A DNA stretch of 64,000 nucleotides. Source: an uncultured Litoreibacter sp. Its GTDB lineage: Bacteria > Pseudomonadota > Alphaproteobacteria > Rhodobacterales > Rhodobacteraceae. The first letter of the stretch is position 1. The number at the start of each line of letters is the position of its first letter. Under the pieces are notes generated by a model. That model saw nothing but the letters and a program-made list of their open reading frames with translations. It did no database searches and had not been told where the DNA came from. Where the stretch lies: contig CANMWQ010000003.1 of the NCBI GenBank assembly GCA_947501685.1, positions 248,001 through 312,000 on the forward strand, written 5' to 3'. The translations under genes were made by a program, and so were the position numbers. Shown here piece after piece: positions 47,332 through 60,683 of this stretch.

Positions 47332-47454
47332 TTAGAAAAGCTGTGGCAGGTAGAGGGTGACCATCATCATCACACCAATCGCAGCAATACCCGCGGCGTC
47401 CTGCATCAGGGCTTTCGGGGAATGGGTCAAAATTTCCTTAACATCTGCGATCAT
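47332..47454 (-). CDS. Small single-span membrane protein behind a LexA operator
   Basis: A 40-residue frame, too short for usual gene calling. The ATG is preceded by GAGGAGG at an 8-base spacing, one of the best ribosome binding sites in the window. Residues 1-18 are polar with Lys and Asp; residues 19-38 form one hydrophobic helix (GIAAIGVMMMVTLYLPQLF ending). No family name comes to mind. It lies between recG and the NifU-like gene, antisense to the latter's direction, and 70 bp behind a LexA operator. SOS-induced single-span proteins that stop cell division (SidA in Caulobacter) or depolarise the membrane (TisB in E. coli) are the functional analogy; no homology is claimed. Confidence 0.7.
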   Translation of the reverse strand: MIADVKEILTHSPKALMQDAAGIAAIGVMMMVTLYLPQLF

Positions 47455-47523
47455 GGTGGCGACCTCCTCAAGTCATGTTCTTTTTGTTGTTCTTTTGTTC
47501 TCATTTAGGAATCGATTTGTAAA

Positions 47524-47548
47524 GAACTTTTTGTGAACATTTGTGAAC
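47524..47548 (-). promoter_or_regulatory. LexA operator (SOS box, three GAAC repeats)
   Basis: GAAC at 47524-47527, 7 bases, GAAC at 47535-47538, 6 bases, GAAC at 47545-47548, read on the plus strand. The spacing is identical to that upstream of lexA. Between the second and third repeats the bases agree at all but one position. It lies 70 bp upstream of the small minus-strand ORF and 30 bp past the recG stop, so the small ORF is the likely target. Confidence 0.8.
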
Positions 47549-47577
47549 TTAATCGGATTTCGCTTTGAGGGTCGCGC

Positions 47578-51911
<4,334 letters not shown>

Positions 51912-51967
51912 TCAAGATGCGCGATTGACCAGAGCCGGCTTCACTCGTCACTGTCGCTCAGCGCCAT

Positions 51968-52003
51968 AAAAAATCCCCGCTGCGGGCAAACCGAAGCAGG
52001 GAT
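51968..52003 (-). terminator. Intrinsic terminator of ctrA
   Basis: On the minus strand ATCCCTGC, 15-nt loop, GCGGGGAT followed by six T residues, 34 bp after the ctrA stop. One G-T pair within an 8-bp stem. Confidence 0.85.
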
Positions 52004-52036
52004 CCTTCCATGGAGTAGTCGCTCCAGTGAGTGGTG

Positions 52037-52756
52037 TTAGGCGCCGATTGCCAGTTTTGGGGTTTCGGCGTTCTGGGCCGGCTGAGGGTCGCGCAGCACG
52101 TAGCCCCGGCCCCAGACGGTTTCGATGTGGTTTTCGCCGTCATTCGCTGTGGCCAGTTTCTTGCGCAACTTGCAAATAAACACGTCGATGATCTTGAGTT
52201 CCGGCTCGTCCATGCCACCGTAAAGGTGGTTGAGGAACATCTCCTTGGTCAGGGTTGTGCCTTTGCGCAGGGAGAGCAGCTCCAGCATCTGGTATTCCTT
52301 GCCGGTCAGATGGACCGCTTGGCCGTCCACTTCAACCGTCTTTGCATCCAGATTAACTGCGATTTTTCCGGTGTTGATCACGGATTGCGAATGGCCTTTG
52401 GAGCGCCGGATGATGGCGTGGATCCGGGCGACGAGTTCTTCGCGATGGAAGGGTTTGGTCAGATAATCATCGGCACCGAACCCGAAGCCCTTGAGCTTGT
52501 TTTCGGTATCATCTGCGCCTGTCAGGATCAAAATCGGCGTTTCGATTCGGGCAAGGCGCAGCTGACGCAGCACCTCATGTCCTGTCATATCCGGCAAATT
52601 CAGGTCGAGAAGGATGAGATCGTAGTCGTATAATTTAGCAAGATCGATCCCCTCTTCGCCCAGATCTGTGGTGTACACATTCAGGTTAGCATGGGTCAGC
52701 ATCATCGAAATTGATTTTGCTGTCGTTGGGTCGTCTTCGACTAAAAGCACGCGCAT
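52037..52756 (-). CDS. ctrA: Cell-cycle response regulator CtrA
   Basis: OmpR-family master regulator that controls cell-cycle, motility and GTA genes in alphaproteobacteria. The 239-residue protein starts [20 protein letters not shown]. The receiver has phospho-acceptor Asp in [13 protein letters not shown], Thr in ILTGADD and Lys in DDYLTKPF. The C-terminal winged helix is [17 protein letters not shown] and [12 protein letters not shown]. The conserved [11 protein letters not shown] is typical of CtrA. Its own promoter region carries a CtrA-like site, and sciP lies directly upstream. Confidence 0.97.
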   Translation of the reverse strand: MRVLLVEDDPTTAKSISMMLTHANLNVYTTDLGEEGIDLAKLYDYDLILLDLNLPDMTGHEVLRQLRLARIETPILILTGADDTENKLKGFGFGADDYLTKPFHREELVARIHAIIRRSKGHSQSVINTGKIAVNLDAKTVEVDGQAVHLTGKEYQMLELLSLRKGTTLTKEMFLNHLYGGMDEPELKIIDVFICKLRKKLATANDGENHIETVWGRGYVLRDPQPAQNAETPKLAIGA

Positions 52757-52814
52757 TGGACTATCTCCGATAGGTCCCCTCGAAACACTTAACGTTAACA
52801 TTTCTACAAAAAGG

Positions 52815-52829
52815 TTAATCTAAAGTTAC
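52815..52829 (-). promoter_or_regulatory. Candidate CtrA site in the ctrA promoter
   Basis: TTAA, 7 bases, TTAC at 52815-52829, one base off the TTAA-N7-TTAA consensus. Further TTAA copies stand nearby (52787-52796). Autoregulation by CtrA is known in Caulobacter; occupancy here is inferred. Confidence 0.45.
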
Positions 52830-52858
52830 CAAGCCTCTAGACCAAAGAAAAATAGGGC

Positions 52859-53149
52859 TTAGTTTCGTTTATCAACCTGCCTGAAACGCTGCAATGCAGT
52901 TGTTTTAAGTGCGTTTACGCCGAATTCGGCGACCGCGGCGCACCAACTGTCCAGCTCTTCTGTGGACAGGTTGTACATCTCGCAAGCCTCGGACGCGTCA
53001 ATCAGACCTGATTTTACCGCTTTGACGACCACCGCTTTGCGTCCTGCAACCCACCGGGTCGTGTTCACACTTGGCAGGTCTGCACGAGACAGACTGGATC
53101 CATCGGCTAAGGTCACGACGCGTGGGCCGTCTGGGCGTTTGAGGTACAT
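52859..53149 (-). CDS. sciP: CtrA inhibitor SciP (DUF1153)
   Basis: Small protein of 96 residues that, in Caulobacter, binds CtrA-activated promoters and blocks CtrA-dependent transcription. The DUF1153 sequence is recognisable: MYLKRPDGPRVVTLADGSSL, NTTRWVAGRKAVVVKAVKSG, LIDASEACEMYNLSTEELDSW, with a helix-turn-helix core. The upstream frame is open far further, but the family N-terminus fixes the ATG at 53149. It stands directly upstream of ctrA on the same strand, separated by 102 bp. Confidence 0.93.
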   Translation of the reverse strand: MYLKRPDGPRVVTLADGSSLSRADLPSVNTTRWVAGRKAVVVKAVKSGLIDASEACEMYNLSTEELDSWCAAVAEFGVNALKTTALQRFRQVDKRN

Positions 53150-53287
53150 GTGTGCTTCCAATTCATCTTGATCGCACCCAATTGACCGCCAAGCCCTTAA
53201 AGAGGCGTGAAGCCTGCGGTTGTAGACGTTTAAGATTTTCCTATATTCCACGACAAACACTCTGAAATGCCAAAGATCGGAACCGCC

Positions 53288-54436
53288 ATGCCATTGGATT
53301 GGGCAAATGGACGTCTCAACTCGCTGGGCTTTGCCAAAGCCCCCGCCGACACGCGTGTGGTCGTGGCGATGTCGGGCGGCGTGGACAGCTCGGTTGTCGC
53401 CGCGATGCTCGCCGAGGAGGGCTATGACGTGGTTGGCGTCACCTTGCAGCTCTATGACCACGGGGCGGCGCTGGCCAAGAAAGGGGCCTGTTGCGCAGGC
53501 CGCGATATCCATGATGCGCGGCGCGTGGCGGAGGAGATGGGGTTCCCGCATTATGTGCTCGATTATGAAAACGTCTTCAAAGACGCGGTGATCGACGAGT
53601 TCGCCGACAGCTATCTTGCAGGCGCCACCCCGGTGCCCTGCATCCGGTGCAATGAACGTGTCAAGTTCAAGGACTTGCTGGAAACAGCCAAGGATCTGGA
53701 TGCCGATTGCATGGCGACAGGGCATTACATCCAGCGCAAGATGGGGCCGGAAACCGCTGAGCTGCATTCCGCCGCGGACGCCAATCGGGACCAAAGCTAT
53801 TTTCTGTTCTCCACCACGCCTGCGCAGCTGGAGTATCTGCGGTTTCCCTTGGGCCATCTTCCCTCCAAGGCGGAGACGCGTGCCTTGGCGGCCAAATACG
53901 GGCTTTCCGTGGCCGACAAGCCCGACAGCCAGGACATTTGTTTCGTGCCCAACGGCAATTACGCCTCCGTTATTGAGAAGCTGCGACCCGATGCGGCTGA
54001 CCCTGGCGACATTGTGGATATGAAGGGCAATGTGCTGGCGCAGCATAATGGCGTCATCCATTACACGATCGGGCAACGTCGCGGCCTTGGCATTGGCGGG
54101 CTCGAGACGCCGCTTTATGTGGTGAAGCTCGATGTTGAGAACAAGCATGTCATTGTCGGGCCAAAAGAGGCTCTGGCCACGCGCATCGTTCCAATTCGGG
54201 AGATCAACTGGCTGGGCGATGCGCCTTTCGACGGCCAAGCGGAATGGCACGTCAATGTCCGGGTCCGCTCGACCAAGCCACCGATGCCCGCCGTGATCCG
54301 GCCGCTCAGCGCCACAGAGGCCAATGTCGAGCTGCTGACGCCGGAGGAAGGTGTCTCTCCCGGTCAGGCCTGCGTATTTTATGAAGACAGCTCCACTCGG
54401 ATATTGGGCGGCGGCTGGATCTGGCGCGGCGCGTGA
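53288..54436 (+). CDS. mnmA: tRNA-specific 2-thiouridylase MnmA
   Basis: Thiolates U34 of Lys, Glu and Gln tRNAs. The PP-loop is [21 protein letters not shown]. The catalytic cysteine is in [20 protein letters not shown] and its partner in [24 protein letters not shown] and [10 protein letters not shown] support the family. GGAA at a 7-base spacing favours the ATG at 53288 ([20 protein letters not shown]); an ATG at 53267 is an alternative. Divergent from sciP. Confidence 0.96.
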   Translation: MPLDWANGRLNSLGFAKAPADTRVVVAMSGGVDSSVVAAMLAEEGYDVVGVTLQLYDHGAALAKKGACCAGRDIHDARRVAEEMGFPHYVLDYENVFKDAVIDEFADSYLAGATPVPCIRCNERVKFKDLLETAKDLDADCMATGHYIQRKMGPETAELHSAADANRDQSYFLFSTTPAQLEYLRFPLGHLPSKAETRALAAKYGLSVADKPDSQDICFVPNGNYASVIEKLRPDAADPGDIVDMKGNVLAQHNGVIHYTIGQRRGLGIGGLETPLYVVKLDVENKHVIVGPKEALATRIVPIREINWLGDAPFDGQAEWHVNVRVRSTKPPMPAVIRPLSATEANVELLTPEEGVSPGQACVFYEDSSTRILGGGWIWRGA

Positions 54437-54514
54437 TGTCGTAAAAAAGTGATGAGGCGATTTGCCAAGGCTGGGTTAGCGTAAAGTTACTGACCAGAAT
54501 TCTTGGAGATATCT

Positions 54515-54979
54515 ATGCGCCGTTCCCTTATTGCTATTACCGCATTCGCCCTCGCAACAGGCACCGTTGCCCTTGCCGGTGGCCATGGCGGCAACCCGTC
54601 TGTGAAAGCCCGAAATGCCCATATGGGACTGTATTCGTTCAACCTTGGACTGCTTGGGGACATGGCAAAAGGCACGACAGAGTATAACGCAGAGATCGCT
54701 TCGGCTGCAGCAAACCAACTGGCTGCATTGGCCGCGTTTGACCAAAGCTCTTACTGGGTTGAAGGTACGGCCCAAGGCGAAGTGGATGGCTCGCGTGCCA
54801 AGGCGGAGATCTGGACCGATGCCGCTGGATGGGCAGAGAAACAAGACCTGATGAAGACCGGGAGCGCCTCTTTGGCCGCTGTGGCTGGAAACGGGCTTGA
54901 AGCCCTGCAAGCGGGTATGGGCGCGGCAGGCGAAGGCTGCGGAGCCTGCCACAAAGCCTATCGCGGGCCACGAAACTAA
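54515..54979 (+). CDS. Cytochrome c' (c-prime) family protein
   Basis: Periplasmic four-helix-bundle c-type cytochrome that binds NO or CO and protects against nitrosative stress in known members. The 154-residue precursor starts MRRSLIAITAFALATGTVALA, with GGAG six bases upstream, and has a signal peptide cut near residue 22. The single heme motif is close to the C-terminus: GCGACHKAYRGPRN. The second heme ligand is typically absent in this family. It precedes a diheme cytochrome c by 9 bp. Confidence 0.92.
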   Translation: MRRSLIAITAFALATGTVALAGGHGGNPSVKARNAHMGLYSFNLGLLGDMAKGTTEYNAEIASAAANQLAALAAFDQSSYWVEGTAQGEVDGSRAKAEIWTDAAGWAEKQDLMKTGSASLAAVAGNGLEALQAGMGAAGEGCGACHKAYRGPRN

Positions 54980-54988
54980 GCCGCGCCC

Positions 54989-55870
54989 ATGTGGGGGAAG
55001 CTGTTTCGCTGGAGCGTCTTTCTTGGCCTCCTCGGAGGCGGTGCCTTTTGGGCGCTCACAATCCCTAAAACCATTACTGAAGAAAGCCTTGCGGGGCTTT
55101 CTTCAAGTACTGATGCAGGCGAGATTGTCTTTCATGCCTCCGGCTGCGCCTCTTGTCATGCGGCCCCCGAGGCAAGCGGTGAGGCCAAGCTGATCCTGTC
55201 CGGTGGGCAGGCCTTCACCTCCCCGTTCGGCACGTTCATCGCGCCCAATATCAGCCAGGACCCGACCCATGGTATTGGCGGCTGGACGGTGGGTGATCTG
55301 GCCAGCGCGGTCATCAAAGGCACCTCGCCCGAGGGGCAGCATTATTTTCCAGCCTTTCCTTATGCAAGCTACAGCCGCATGACGGTGCAAGACGTGGCCG
55401 ACCTGCACGCCTATCTTGAAACGCTTCCAGCGGATGCAACCCCGTCACAGCCCCATGATATCGGGTTTCCCTTCAATATCAGGCGCAGCCTTGGCGTCTG
55501 GAAGGCGTTGTTTGTATCCGAAGACTGGGTCATGGAGGCCGCGAGCCCAGATCTGGAACGCGGCCGCTATCTGGTCGAAGCCTTGGGCCATTGCGCCGAA
55601 TGCCACACGCCACGCAACGCTTTGGGAGGGCTCGACACGGCAAACTGGATGGCAGGCGCGCCGGATCCTTCTGGCAAGGGTCGGATCCCCGCGATCACGC
55701 CTGCGGTTCTGGGATGGAACGCGGCCGACATCGCGGAATACCTCAAATCCGGTTTCACCCCTGAATTCGACACGGCAGGCGGCCATATGGTCGCGGTGAT
55801 CGAGAACACGGCGCGGCTGAGCGATGAGGACCGCGCCGCGATTGCCGCCTATCTACTCGCCCTGCCCTAG
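54989..55870 (+). CDS. Diheme cytochrome c
   Basis: Membrane-anchored or periplasmic electron carrier of 293 residues. An uncleaved or signal-like N-terminal segment (FRWSVFLGLLGGGAFWALT) precedes two heme attachment sites, SGCASCHAAPEASG (about residue 53) and LGHCAECHTPRN (about residue 205). Axial Met candidates include YSRMTVQDV. It resembles the cytochrome subunits of alcohol/aldehyde dehydrogenases but has no dehydrogenase partner here. It ends overlapping the MmgE/PrpD gene by 18 bp in opposite orientation. Confidence 0.9.
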   Translation: MWGKLFRWSVFLGLLGGGAFWALTIPKTITEESLAGLSSSTDAGEIVFHASGCASCHAAPEASGEAKLILSGGQAFTSPFGTFIAPNISQDPTHGIGGWTVGDLASAVIKGTSPEGQHYFPAFPYASYSRMTVQDVADLHAYLETLPADATPSQPHDIGFPFNIRRSLGVWKALFVSEDWVMEAASPDLERGRYLVEALGHCAECHTPRNALGGLDTANWMAGAPDPSGKGRIPAITPAVLGWNAADIAEYLKSGFTPEFDTAGGHMVAVIENTARLSDEDRAAIAAYLLALP

Positions 55871-57145
55871 AAGCGTCGCAAGGCGGTCGATATCCAGCAT
55901 GTCGCCGTCCAGCACGGCCTTTATAAGCGCGTCTTTCTTAGGCCCTATCAGGGCATGGGCCTTGGAGATCAGTTTGGTCTGACGCAGGGCCCTGTCCATG
56001 GGTTCGGAAATGTCGGCTGCGGCCTCCACTCTGCGACCCGCAACCTCGACCATCACCCGCGTGCTCGATTCCGAGACCTGTGCGTCCCCCACCACCGTCA
56101 CCTTATCCCTTAACGCATTGAGCGCCGCGTCCTGCGTGAGCGCGTCTGAGAACGTCTCCAGCGACGCGGTATCATGACCCGACAAGACAAGTGCTGCGAT
56201 GAAACGATAGGAAAACTTGGCCTCCAACCCGGTCACAGGACTCGGCTGGTTGCACACTTTTAGCCAGCTGGGATGGGTTCGCACTTCTACGCTGGTCACA
56301 TCGCTTGGCGTCACATCGACGGCCAGAAGCGCCTCGATCATCGCGTGGGTGCCGTGGCAGCAGGCGTGGAATTTGTGGCTGATCTGCTCGAACATCCAGT
56401 CGGAGCCCATACTTTCAAACGCCGCTTCATCGCCCTCGCCCGCATGGGTCGGGCCAAACCCTTGCGCGCCGTCCAGTGCCTCCGGATTTGACACAAAGCC
56501 CGCCTGCGCCAGCAGGGCCACCTCTACCCCCATCGCAGCGGCGGCACCGGCGTTATAGGGCTTTCCCATTGTGCCAAATTGCGATTTCAGCCCTGCCGCG
56601 CGGGTGCTGGCCAGCCCGATGGCATGGGTCATCGCCGCGTGGTCACATCCCAGAAGCCGCGCGGCGGCGATGGCGGCACCGAAACACCCGGCGGTGCCGG
56701 TTTGATGAAAGCCGGTTTGGTAATGCGCGCGCCCCAGCCAGACGCCTATTCGGGTGGACGCCTCCACCCCTGTAAGTGCGGCCTGCACCAGTGCGTCGCC
56801 ACTTGCCCCGGTCTTCTCAGCCACTGCCAAGCCCGCAGAGACCACCGCCACCGACGGGTGGCCGATATGGGCGAAATGCGTGTCATCATAATCAAGCGCG
56901 TGGCTGGTCACGCCATTGACCAAAGCCGCCCCGCGAGCGGGCGCTCTGCCGCCACTAAAAAGCGTGGCCTCGGCTGTCCCTGCTTCTGCTGTCACCATGT
57001 CGCGGACCATGCGCGAGACAGGCTCACACCGCCCAGCAATCCCGCAAACCGCCCAATCGAAAATCGACAGGCGCATCATCTGCAGCACGTCGGGCGCGGT
57101 GCAATCTGCCCGCCCAAATTCGGCAAGTTGGTCGGTGATACTCAT
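55853..57145 (-). CDS. MmgE/PrpD family protein
   Basis: Member of the MmgE/PrpD family (2-methylcitrate dehydratase-like and others), 430 residues. It starts [15 protein letters not shown] at 57145, preceded by GGGAG. Typical stretches are [72 protein letters not shown] and [20 protein letters not shown]. PrpD proper would normally lie with prpB/prpC; none are here, so this is probably a paralogue of uncertain substrate. Confidence 0.9.
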   Translation of the reverse strand: MSITDQLAEFGRADCTAPDVLQMMRLSIFDWAVCGIAGRCEPVSRMVRDMVTAEAGTAEATLFSGGRAPARGAALVNGVTSHALDYDDTHFAHIGHPSVAVVSAGLAVAEKTGASGDALVQAALTGVEASTRIGVWLGRAHYQTGFHQTGTAGCFGAAIAAARLLGCDHAAMTHAIGLASTRAAGLKSQFGTMGKPYNAGAAAAMGVEVALLAQAGFVSNPEALDGAQGFGPTHAGEGDEAAFESMGSDWMFEQISHKFHACCHGTHAMIEALLAVDVTPSDVTSVEVRTHPSWLKVCNQPSPVTGLEAKFSYRFIAALVLSGHDTASLETFSDALTQDAALNALRDKVTVVGDAQVSESSTRVMVEVAGRRVEAAADISEPMDRALRQTKLISKAHALIGPKKDALIKAVLDGDMLDIDRLATLLGQGE

Positions 57146-57181
57146 GCGGCGCTCTCCCAAGCGCATGAAGCCTGCGCCGGG

Positions 57182-57637
57182 TTAACCGTAAAGCTCTTTC
57201 GCGCGGCTTTCAAAGGCCCGCACAATGCGCTGCATGGCCTCATTGAAAAACATGCCAGCGGCCCCTTGCAGCAGCCGAGATTTGAACTCGAAGCTGACGT
57301 CAAACTTCACATGGCAGCCCGTGGCGTCGCCGCCCGTTGCGTCCTCGAACCGCCATGTGGAATGCAGGTATTTGAACGGCCCATCGAGATATTCCGTCTC
57401 GATCCGGTTGTCCTCCTCTACCAGCGTCACCTTGGAAGAGAACCGCTCCCGGAACACTTTGAAGCTGATGACGAGGTCGGCAATCATAATCTCGAGGTCT
57501 CCCTCCGGATCACGCGATTTGATCCGGGCCGCGGCGGTCCAGGGCAGGAATTCCGGGTAATCCTCGACATCGGCCACCAGATCATACATCTGCTTGGCCG
57601 AATACGGCAGGGTCCGGGTTTCGGAATGGCTTGGCAT
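57182..57637 (-). CDS. RatA/COQ10-like START-domain protein
   Basis: Steroidogenic-acute-regulatory-like lipid-binding fold of 151 residues, related to eukaryotic COQ10 (coenzyme Q chaperone) and bacterial RatA. Sequence phrases: [89 protein letters not shown] role with ubiquinone is more likely than a toxin role. It is divergent from hpt. Confidence 0.92.
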   Translation of the reverse strand: MPSHSETRTLPYSAKQMYDLVADVEDYPEFLPWTAAARIKSRDPEGDLEIMIADLVISFKVFRERFSSKVTLVEEDNRIETEYLDGPFKYLHSTWRFEDATGGDATGCHVKFDVSFEFKSRLLQGAAGMFFNEAMQRIVRAFESRAKELYG

Positions 57638-57703
57638 GTCTTAACCTTTGCTCGACGTCAGGCGGGTTTTCGTAGCATAAAGCGCCAAGTTCAAGAGGGT
57701 TCC

Positions 57704-58240
57704 ATGTCACATCCGCCTTATGAGATCGACCAGATGATCTCAGCCAAGTCCATCGCCGCCCGGATCGAAGTGCTGGCGCGTGAGATCCATGATCATTTTA
57801 ACGGCACGGATAAACTGGTGATCGTCGGGCTGCTGCGCGGCTCATTTGTCTTTATTGCCGATCTGGTGCGCGAGTTGGACCTGCCGGTAGAGGTGGATTT
57901 TTTGGAGGCGTCCAGCTATGGCGACAACACGGAAAGCTCGCGGGAAGTGCGTATTCTCAAAGACTTACGTGGCGAAATTCATGGACGTGACGTTCTGGTT
58001 GTCGAGGATATCGTGGATACCGGCTTCACGCTGAGCCATGTCGTGAAGCTGCTGCAAAACCGGGAGCCCGCCCGGATGGAGACTGTCGCCCTGCTGGACA
58101 AGCCGTCACGGCGAGAGGTGGATATCAAGGCGACATGGACCGGTTTCGAGATCCCCGATGAATTTGTCGTGGGCTACGGGATTGATTTTGCGCAGCGCAA
58201 CCGCAACCTGCCCTTTATCGGCAAAGTGCGCTTCACGTGA
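57704..58240 (+). CDS. hpt: Hypoxanthine phosphoribosyltransferase
   Basis: Purine salvage: hypoxanthine or guanine plus PRPP to IMP or GMP. The 178-residue protein has [21 protein letters not shown], the PRPP motif [19 protein letters not shown] and the C-terminal [18 protein letters not shown]. The ATG at 57704 has AGAGGG seven bases upstream. The stop overlaps the GTG of the next small gene. Confidence 0.95.
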   Translation: MSHPPYEIDQMISAKSIAARIEVLAREIHDHFNGTDKLVIVGLLRGSFVFIADLVRELDLPVEVDFLEASSYGDNTESSREVRILKDLRGEIHGRDVLVVEDIVDTGFTLSHVVKLLQNREPARMETVALLDKPSRREVDIKATWTGFEIPDEFVVGYGIDFAQRNRNLPFIGKVRFT

Positions 58241-58416
58241 ATGGCTGGCGCTGGTTGATCCGCGCCTCCCTTTGGGCGCGCAACCCACCTTCGGCCAAAA
58301 AGGTCATGTTCTTCGGAGCGATTTTGCTGCTGTGCCTGACGATCGGATTTGCCGAGCATTACATCGGCTGGCCCGATTGGGCGCAGCGCGACCGGTTGCC
58401 AAGGGTGCCGCGCTGA
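58237..58416 (+). CDS. Small single-span membrane protein coupled to hpt
   Basis: A 59-residue frame starting at GTG, overlapping the hpt stop (GTGA), so translation is probably coupled. It begins [20 protein letters not shown], has one hydrophobic segment about residues 22-38 ([19 protein letters not shown]), and a short basic tail. Tightness to hpt and positive-inside topology argue it is real. I recall similar short ORFs after hpt in other Rhodobacterales. No function can be assigned. Confidence 0.65.
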   Translation: MNGWRWLIRASLWARNPPSAKKVMFFGAILLLCLTIGFAEHYIGWPDWAQRDRLPRVPR

Positions 58417-58428
58417 CCCCACGACGGG

Positions 58429-59385
58429 TTACCCACCCAACTTTTTCAAACGTGCCTCACGCAACCGGGCAAAATCGTCGCCCGCATGGTAGCTGGACCG
58501 CGTCAGCGGGGTTGCCGACACCATCAAGAAACCTTTGCCATATGCCGCCTTTTCATAGGCCGAAAACTCCTCCGGCGTCACGAAACGGTCGACGCGGTGG
58601 TGTTTGGGGGTGGGCTGCAAATACTGGCCGATGGTCAAAAAATCGATATCCGCCGCGCGCATGTCTTCCATCACCTGAATGACCGATTGACGGTCCTCAC
58701 CAAGGCCGACCATGATCCCGGATTTGGTGAACATGCTTGGGTCAAGCTCCTTGACCCGTTGCAGCAGCCGCAGGGAATGGAAATATCGCGCGCCAGGGCG
58801 CACTTCGGGGTAAAGGCCCGGCACGGTTTCGAGGTTGTGGTTGAACACGTCGGGCCGCGCTTCGACGACCAGTTCCAGAACCGACGGATCACAGCGGATG
58901 AAATCCGGCGTCAGGATCTCGATTGTGGTTGCGGGCGAGCGTTTGCGGATGGCGCGGATGGTTTGCGCAAAATGCTCTGCGCCGCCATCTTCAATGTCAT
59001 CGCGGTCCACGGATGTGATGACGACGTGGTTCAGCCCCAGTTTTTCAACGGCGGCCGCGACCCGGCCCGGCTCGAACACGTCGAGCTCCTCCGGCGGTTT
59101 GCCAGTCGCAATATTGCAGAAGGTACAGGCCCGCGTGCAGACCTCGCCCATGATCATCATCGTGGCGTGGCCTTGCGACCAGCATTCACCCACATTGGGG
59201 CAGCCGGCCTCTTCGCAGACCGTGACCAGCTTATTGTCCCGCATGATCTTGGCGGTGGCTTTGTAGCCTTCGCCAACGGGGGCCTTCACCCTGATCCAGC
59301 TGGGCTTTTTGGGCTGGGCATTGTCCGGTTTACGCGCCTTTTCAGGGTGGCGTTGCTCCGGAATTTTCAGGTCGCGCGGGGCCAT
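58429..59385 (-). CDS. lipA: Lipoyl synthase
   Basis: Radical-SAM enzyme inserting sulfur into octanoyl groups to make lipoate. The 318-residue protein has the auxiliary cluster [14 protein letters not shown] (three Cys) and the radical-SAM [13 protein letters not shown] motif. [27 protein letters not shown] and SGIMVGLGE are family typical. I start at the ATG at 59385 with AAGGA ten bases upstream; a TTG two codons earlier is possible. Confidence 0.96.
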   Translation of the reverse strand: MAPRDLKIPEQRHPEKARKPDNAQPKKPSWIRVKAPVGEGYKATAKIMRDNKLVTVCEEAGCPNVGECWSQGHATMMIMGEVCTRACTFCNIATGKPPEELDVFEPGRVAAAVEKLGLNHVVITSVDRDDIEDGGAEHFAQTIRAIRKRSPATTIEILTPDFIRCDPSVLELVVEARPDVFNHNLETVPGLYPEVRPGARYFHSLRLLQRVKELDPSMFTKSGIMVGLGEDRQSVIQVMEDMRAADIDFLTIGQYLQPTPKHHRVDRFVTPEEFSAYEKAAYGKGFLMVSATPLTRSSYHAGDDFARLREARLKKLGG

Positions 59386-59483
59386 GGGCAATGATCCTTG
59401 TTACGTGCCGGTAACTTAGGGCCCATGGCCATCCGGGGCAAGGCGCGCAACTGCATAGCTGCCTTGCACCCGGATTGCGTGAT

Positions 59484-60629
59484 TTATCCGATCAAAGCGC
59501 TGACCGAGCCGTGACGCTCGACATAATGGCGACGCAATCGCTGCAACGCGATCCGAAGCACCACTTTGCCAGACCGCGCAGACCAGCCCATCCGCTTTTC
59601 TGCCGCCTCTAGCCCTTCAAGAAAACAGCAGCACCGCATGATAATGTCGCCCAAACCAGGCCCCAAATCATCCAGTGCCGCCGACACACGCGTCCGCGCA
59701 GCACGCGGCCCCTCGCCAATCCCCGCATCTGGCCCAAAGGCACCGCGATCCCCTGAGGTCAGGAAGCGATCCCAGTTCTGCGCCACGCGTGGGCCCATTT
59801 GGGCGAGCTCGAAATCCTCACGGAACCGCTCTCCGGCTTGCACGAGGTCGCTGTCCAAAAACGCCTTGCCGTCACGATCCTTGCGACGCGACAGCATGGT
59901 CAGAGGGCTTTCGGCCACGTTGTAGCGCAGTGTGGTCTGGCCGCCCTGTCCTGCGCCATCGGGCACCTGTTTTTCGTCCCACTCGATATGCTGCTCTTGA
60001 TAGAGATCCGTCTCCGCGTCCCCCTTGGCGCGGCGCGCCGCCGCGTCTTCCGCCAAATAGCGCTTCAGCGCGGCGCGGCCCGCGGTTGTGATCGCATAAC
60101 GCGCCACTTTTCCGGTCGCGCTACACGAAATCCAGTCTTTCAATGCAAAGGCTTGTGCGATGTCGCGATCAACCACGGCTGTCCTGACCGGAGCCCCATC
60201 CGCACCGGCCCCGTTGCGCGTGCGCAGCACAACAGCCTTGCCCAGATCAGGCGCCAATGCGAGGACTGCCCCAGTCTCGCAAAGCCTGCGCAAAATTCGG
60301 CGGGCTTCACGGGCCAGCGTCTCTTCGTCAGGCAACGGGTGTGACCGTACATAGGCGTTCATATTTGGTTTTCCTTTCTTAATGGCGTTTTGGCTCGCGG
60401 CGTGCATCAGCGCTCCGAGACCGTCTAAGGCTTCATCGACAAGCGGGTCGTCACGCCGGTTTTCAAACCTGCGCACCTGGCGCAGGACCGTCGAGGCATG
60501 GCACCCATCGCGACGCGCCACATCTCTTAAGGACAGCCCATACTCAACATGCTTCAAGTACCGTTGAACAGGCGTAGGAACCCACGCCGGAAAACCGCTT
60601 ACAAATTGATTTTCTTGAATAATAGTCAT
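59484..60629 (-). CDS. gafA: DUF6456 protein, probable GafA-type gene-transfer-agent activator
   Basis: 381-residue protein. The N-terminal 60-80 residues hold a helix-turn-helix-like region (YGLSLRDVARRDGCHASTVLRQVRRFE). The middle has a domain with winged-helix-like RYAITTAGRAALKRYL. The C-terminal DUF6456 domain reads RYNVAESPLTMLSRRKDRDG, AGERFREDFELAQMGPRVAQNWDRFL and GLGDIIMRCCCFLEGLEAAEKRMGWSARSGKVVLRIALQRLRRHY. In Rhodobacter capsulatus the matching architecture is GafA, a direct activator of GTA genes, and Caulobacter splits it into GafY and GafZ. The ATG at 60629 has GGGGG upstream; an ATG at 60683 is an alternative. Assignment rests on domain layout and the DUF6477 neighbour, not alignment. 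Confidence 0.75.
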   Translation of the reverse strand: MTIIQENQFVSGFPAWVPTPVQRYLKHVEYGLSLRDVARRDGCHASTVLRQVRRFENRRDDPLVDEALDGLGALMHAASQNAIKKGKPNMNAYVRSHPLPDEETLAREARRILRRLCETGAVLALAPDLGKAVVLRTRNGAGADGAPVRTAVVDRDIAQAFALKDWISCSATGKVARYAITTAGRAALKRYLAEDAAARRAKGDAETDLYQEQHIEWDEKQVPDGAGQGGQTTLRYNVAESPLTMLSRRKDRDGKAFLDSDLVQAGERFREDFELAQMGPRVAQNWDRFLTSGDRGAFGPDAGIGEGPRAARTRVSAALDDLGPGLGDIIMRCCCFLEGLEAAEKRMGWSARSGKVVLRIALQRLRRHYVERHGSVSALIG

Positions 60630-60683
60630 TTCGTTCGCCCCCTGCTGCAAATAGCAACAGGGCAGATTTAGCCTTTCATTCAT

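Noticed and set aside
47477-47500. GTTC-N8-GTTC-N4-GTTC in the leader of the small SOS-linked ORF as a second LexA site
   Set aside because: The spacings are 8 and 4, not 7. It is probably an A-rich translation-enhancing leader.
53150-54250. Upstream extension of the sciP frame by more than 350 codons
   Set aside because: It is antisense to mnmA; DUF1153 proteins begin at MYLKRPDG.
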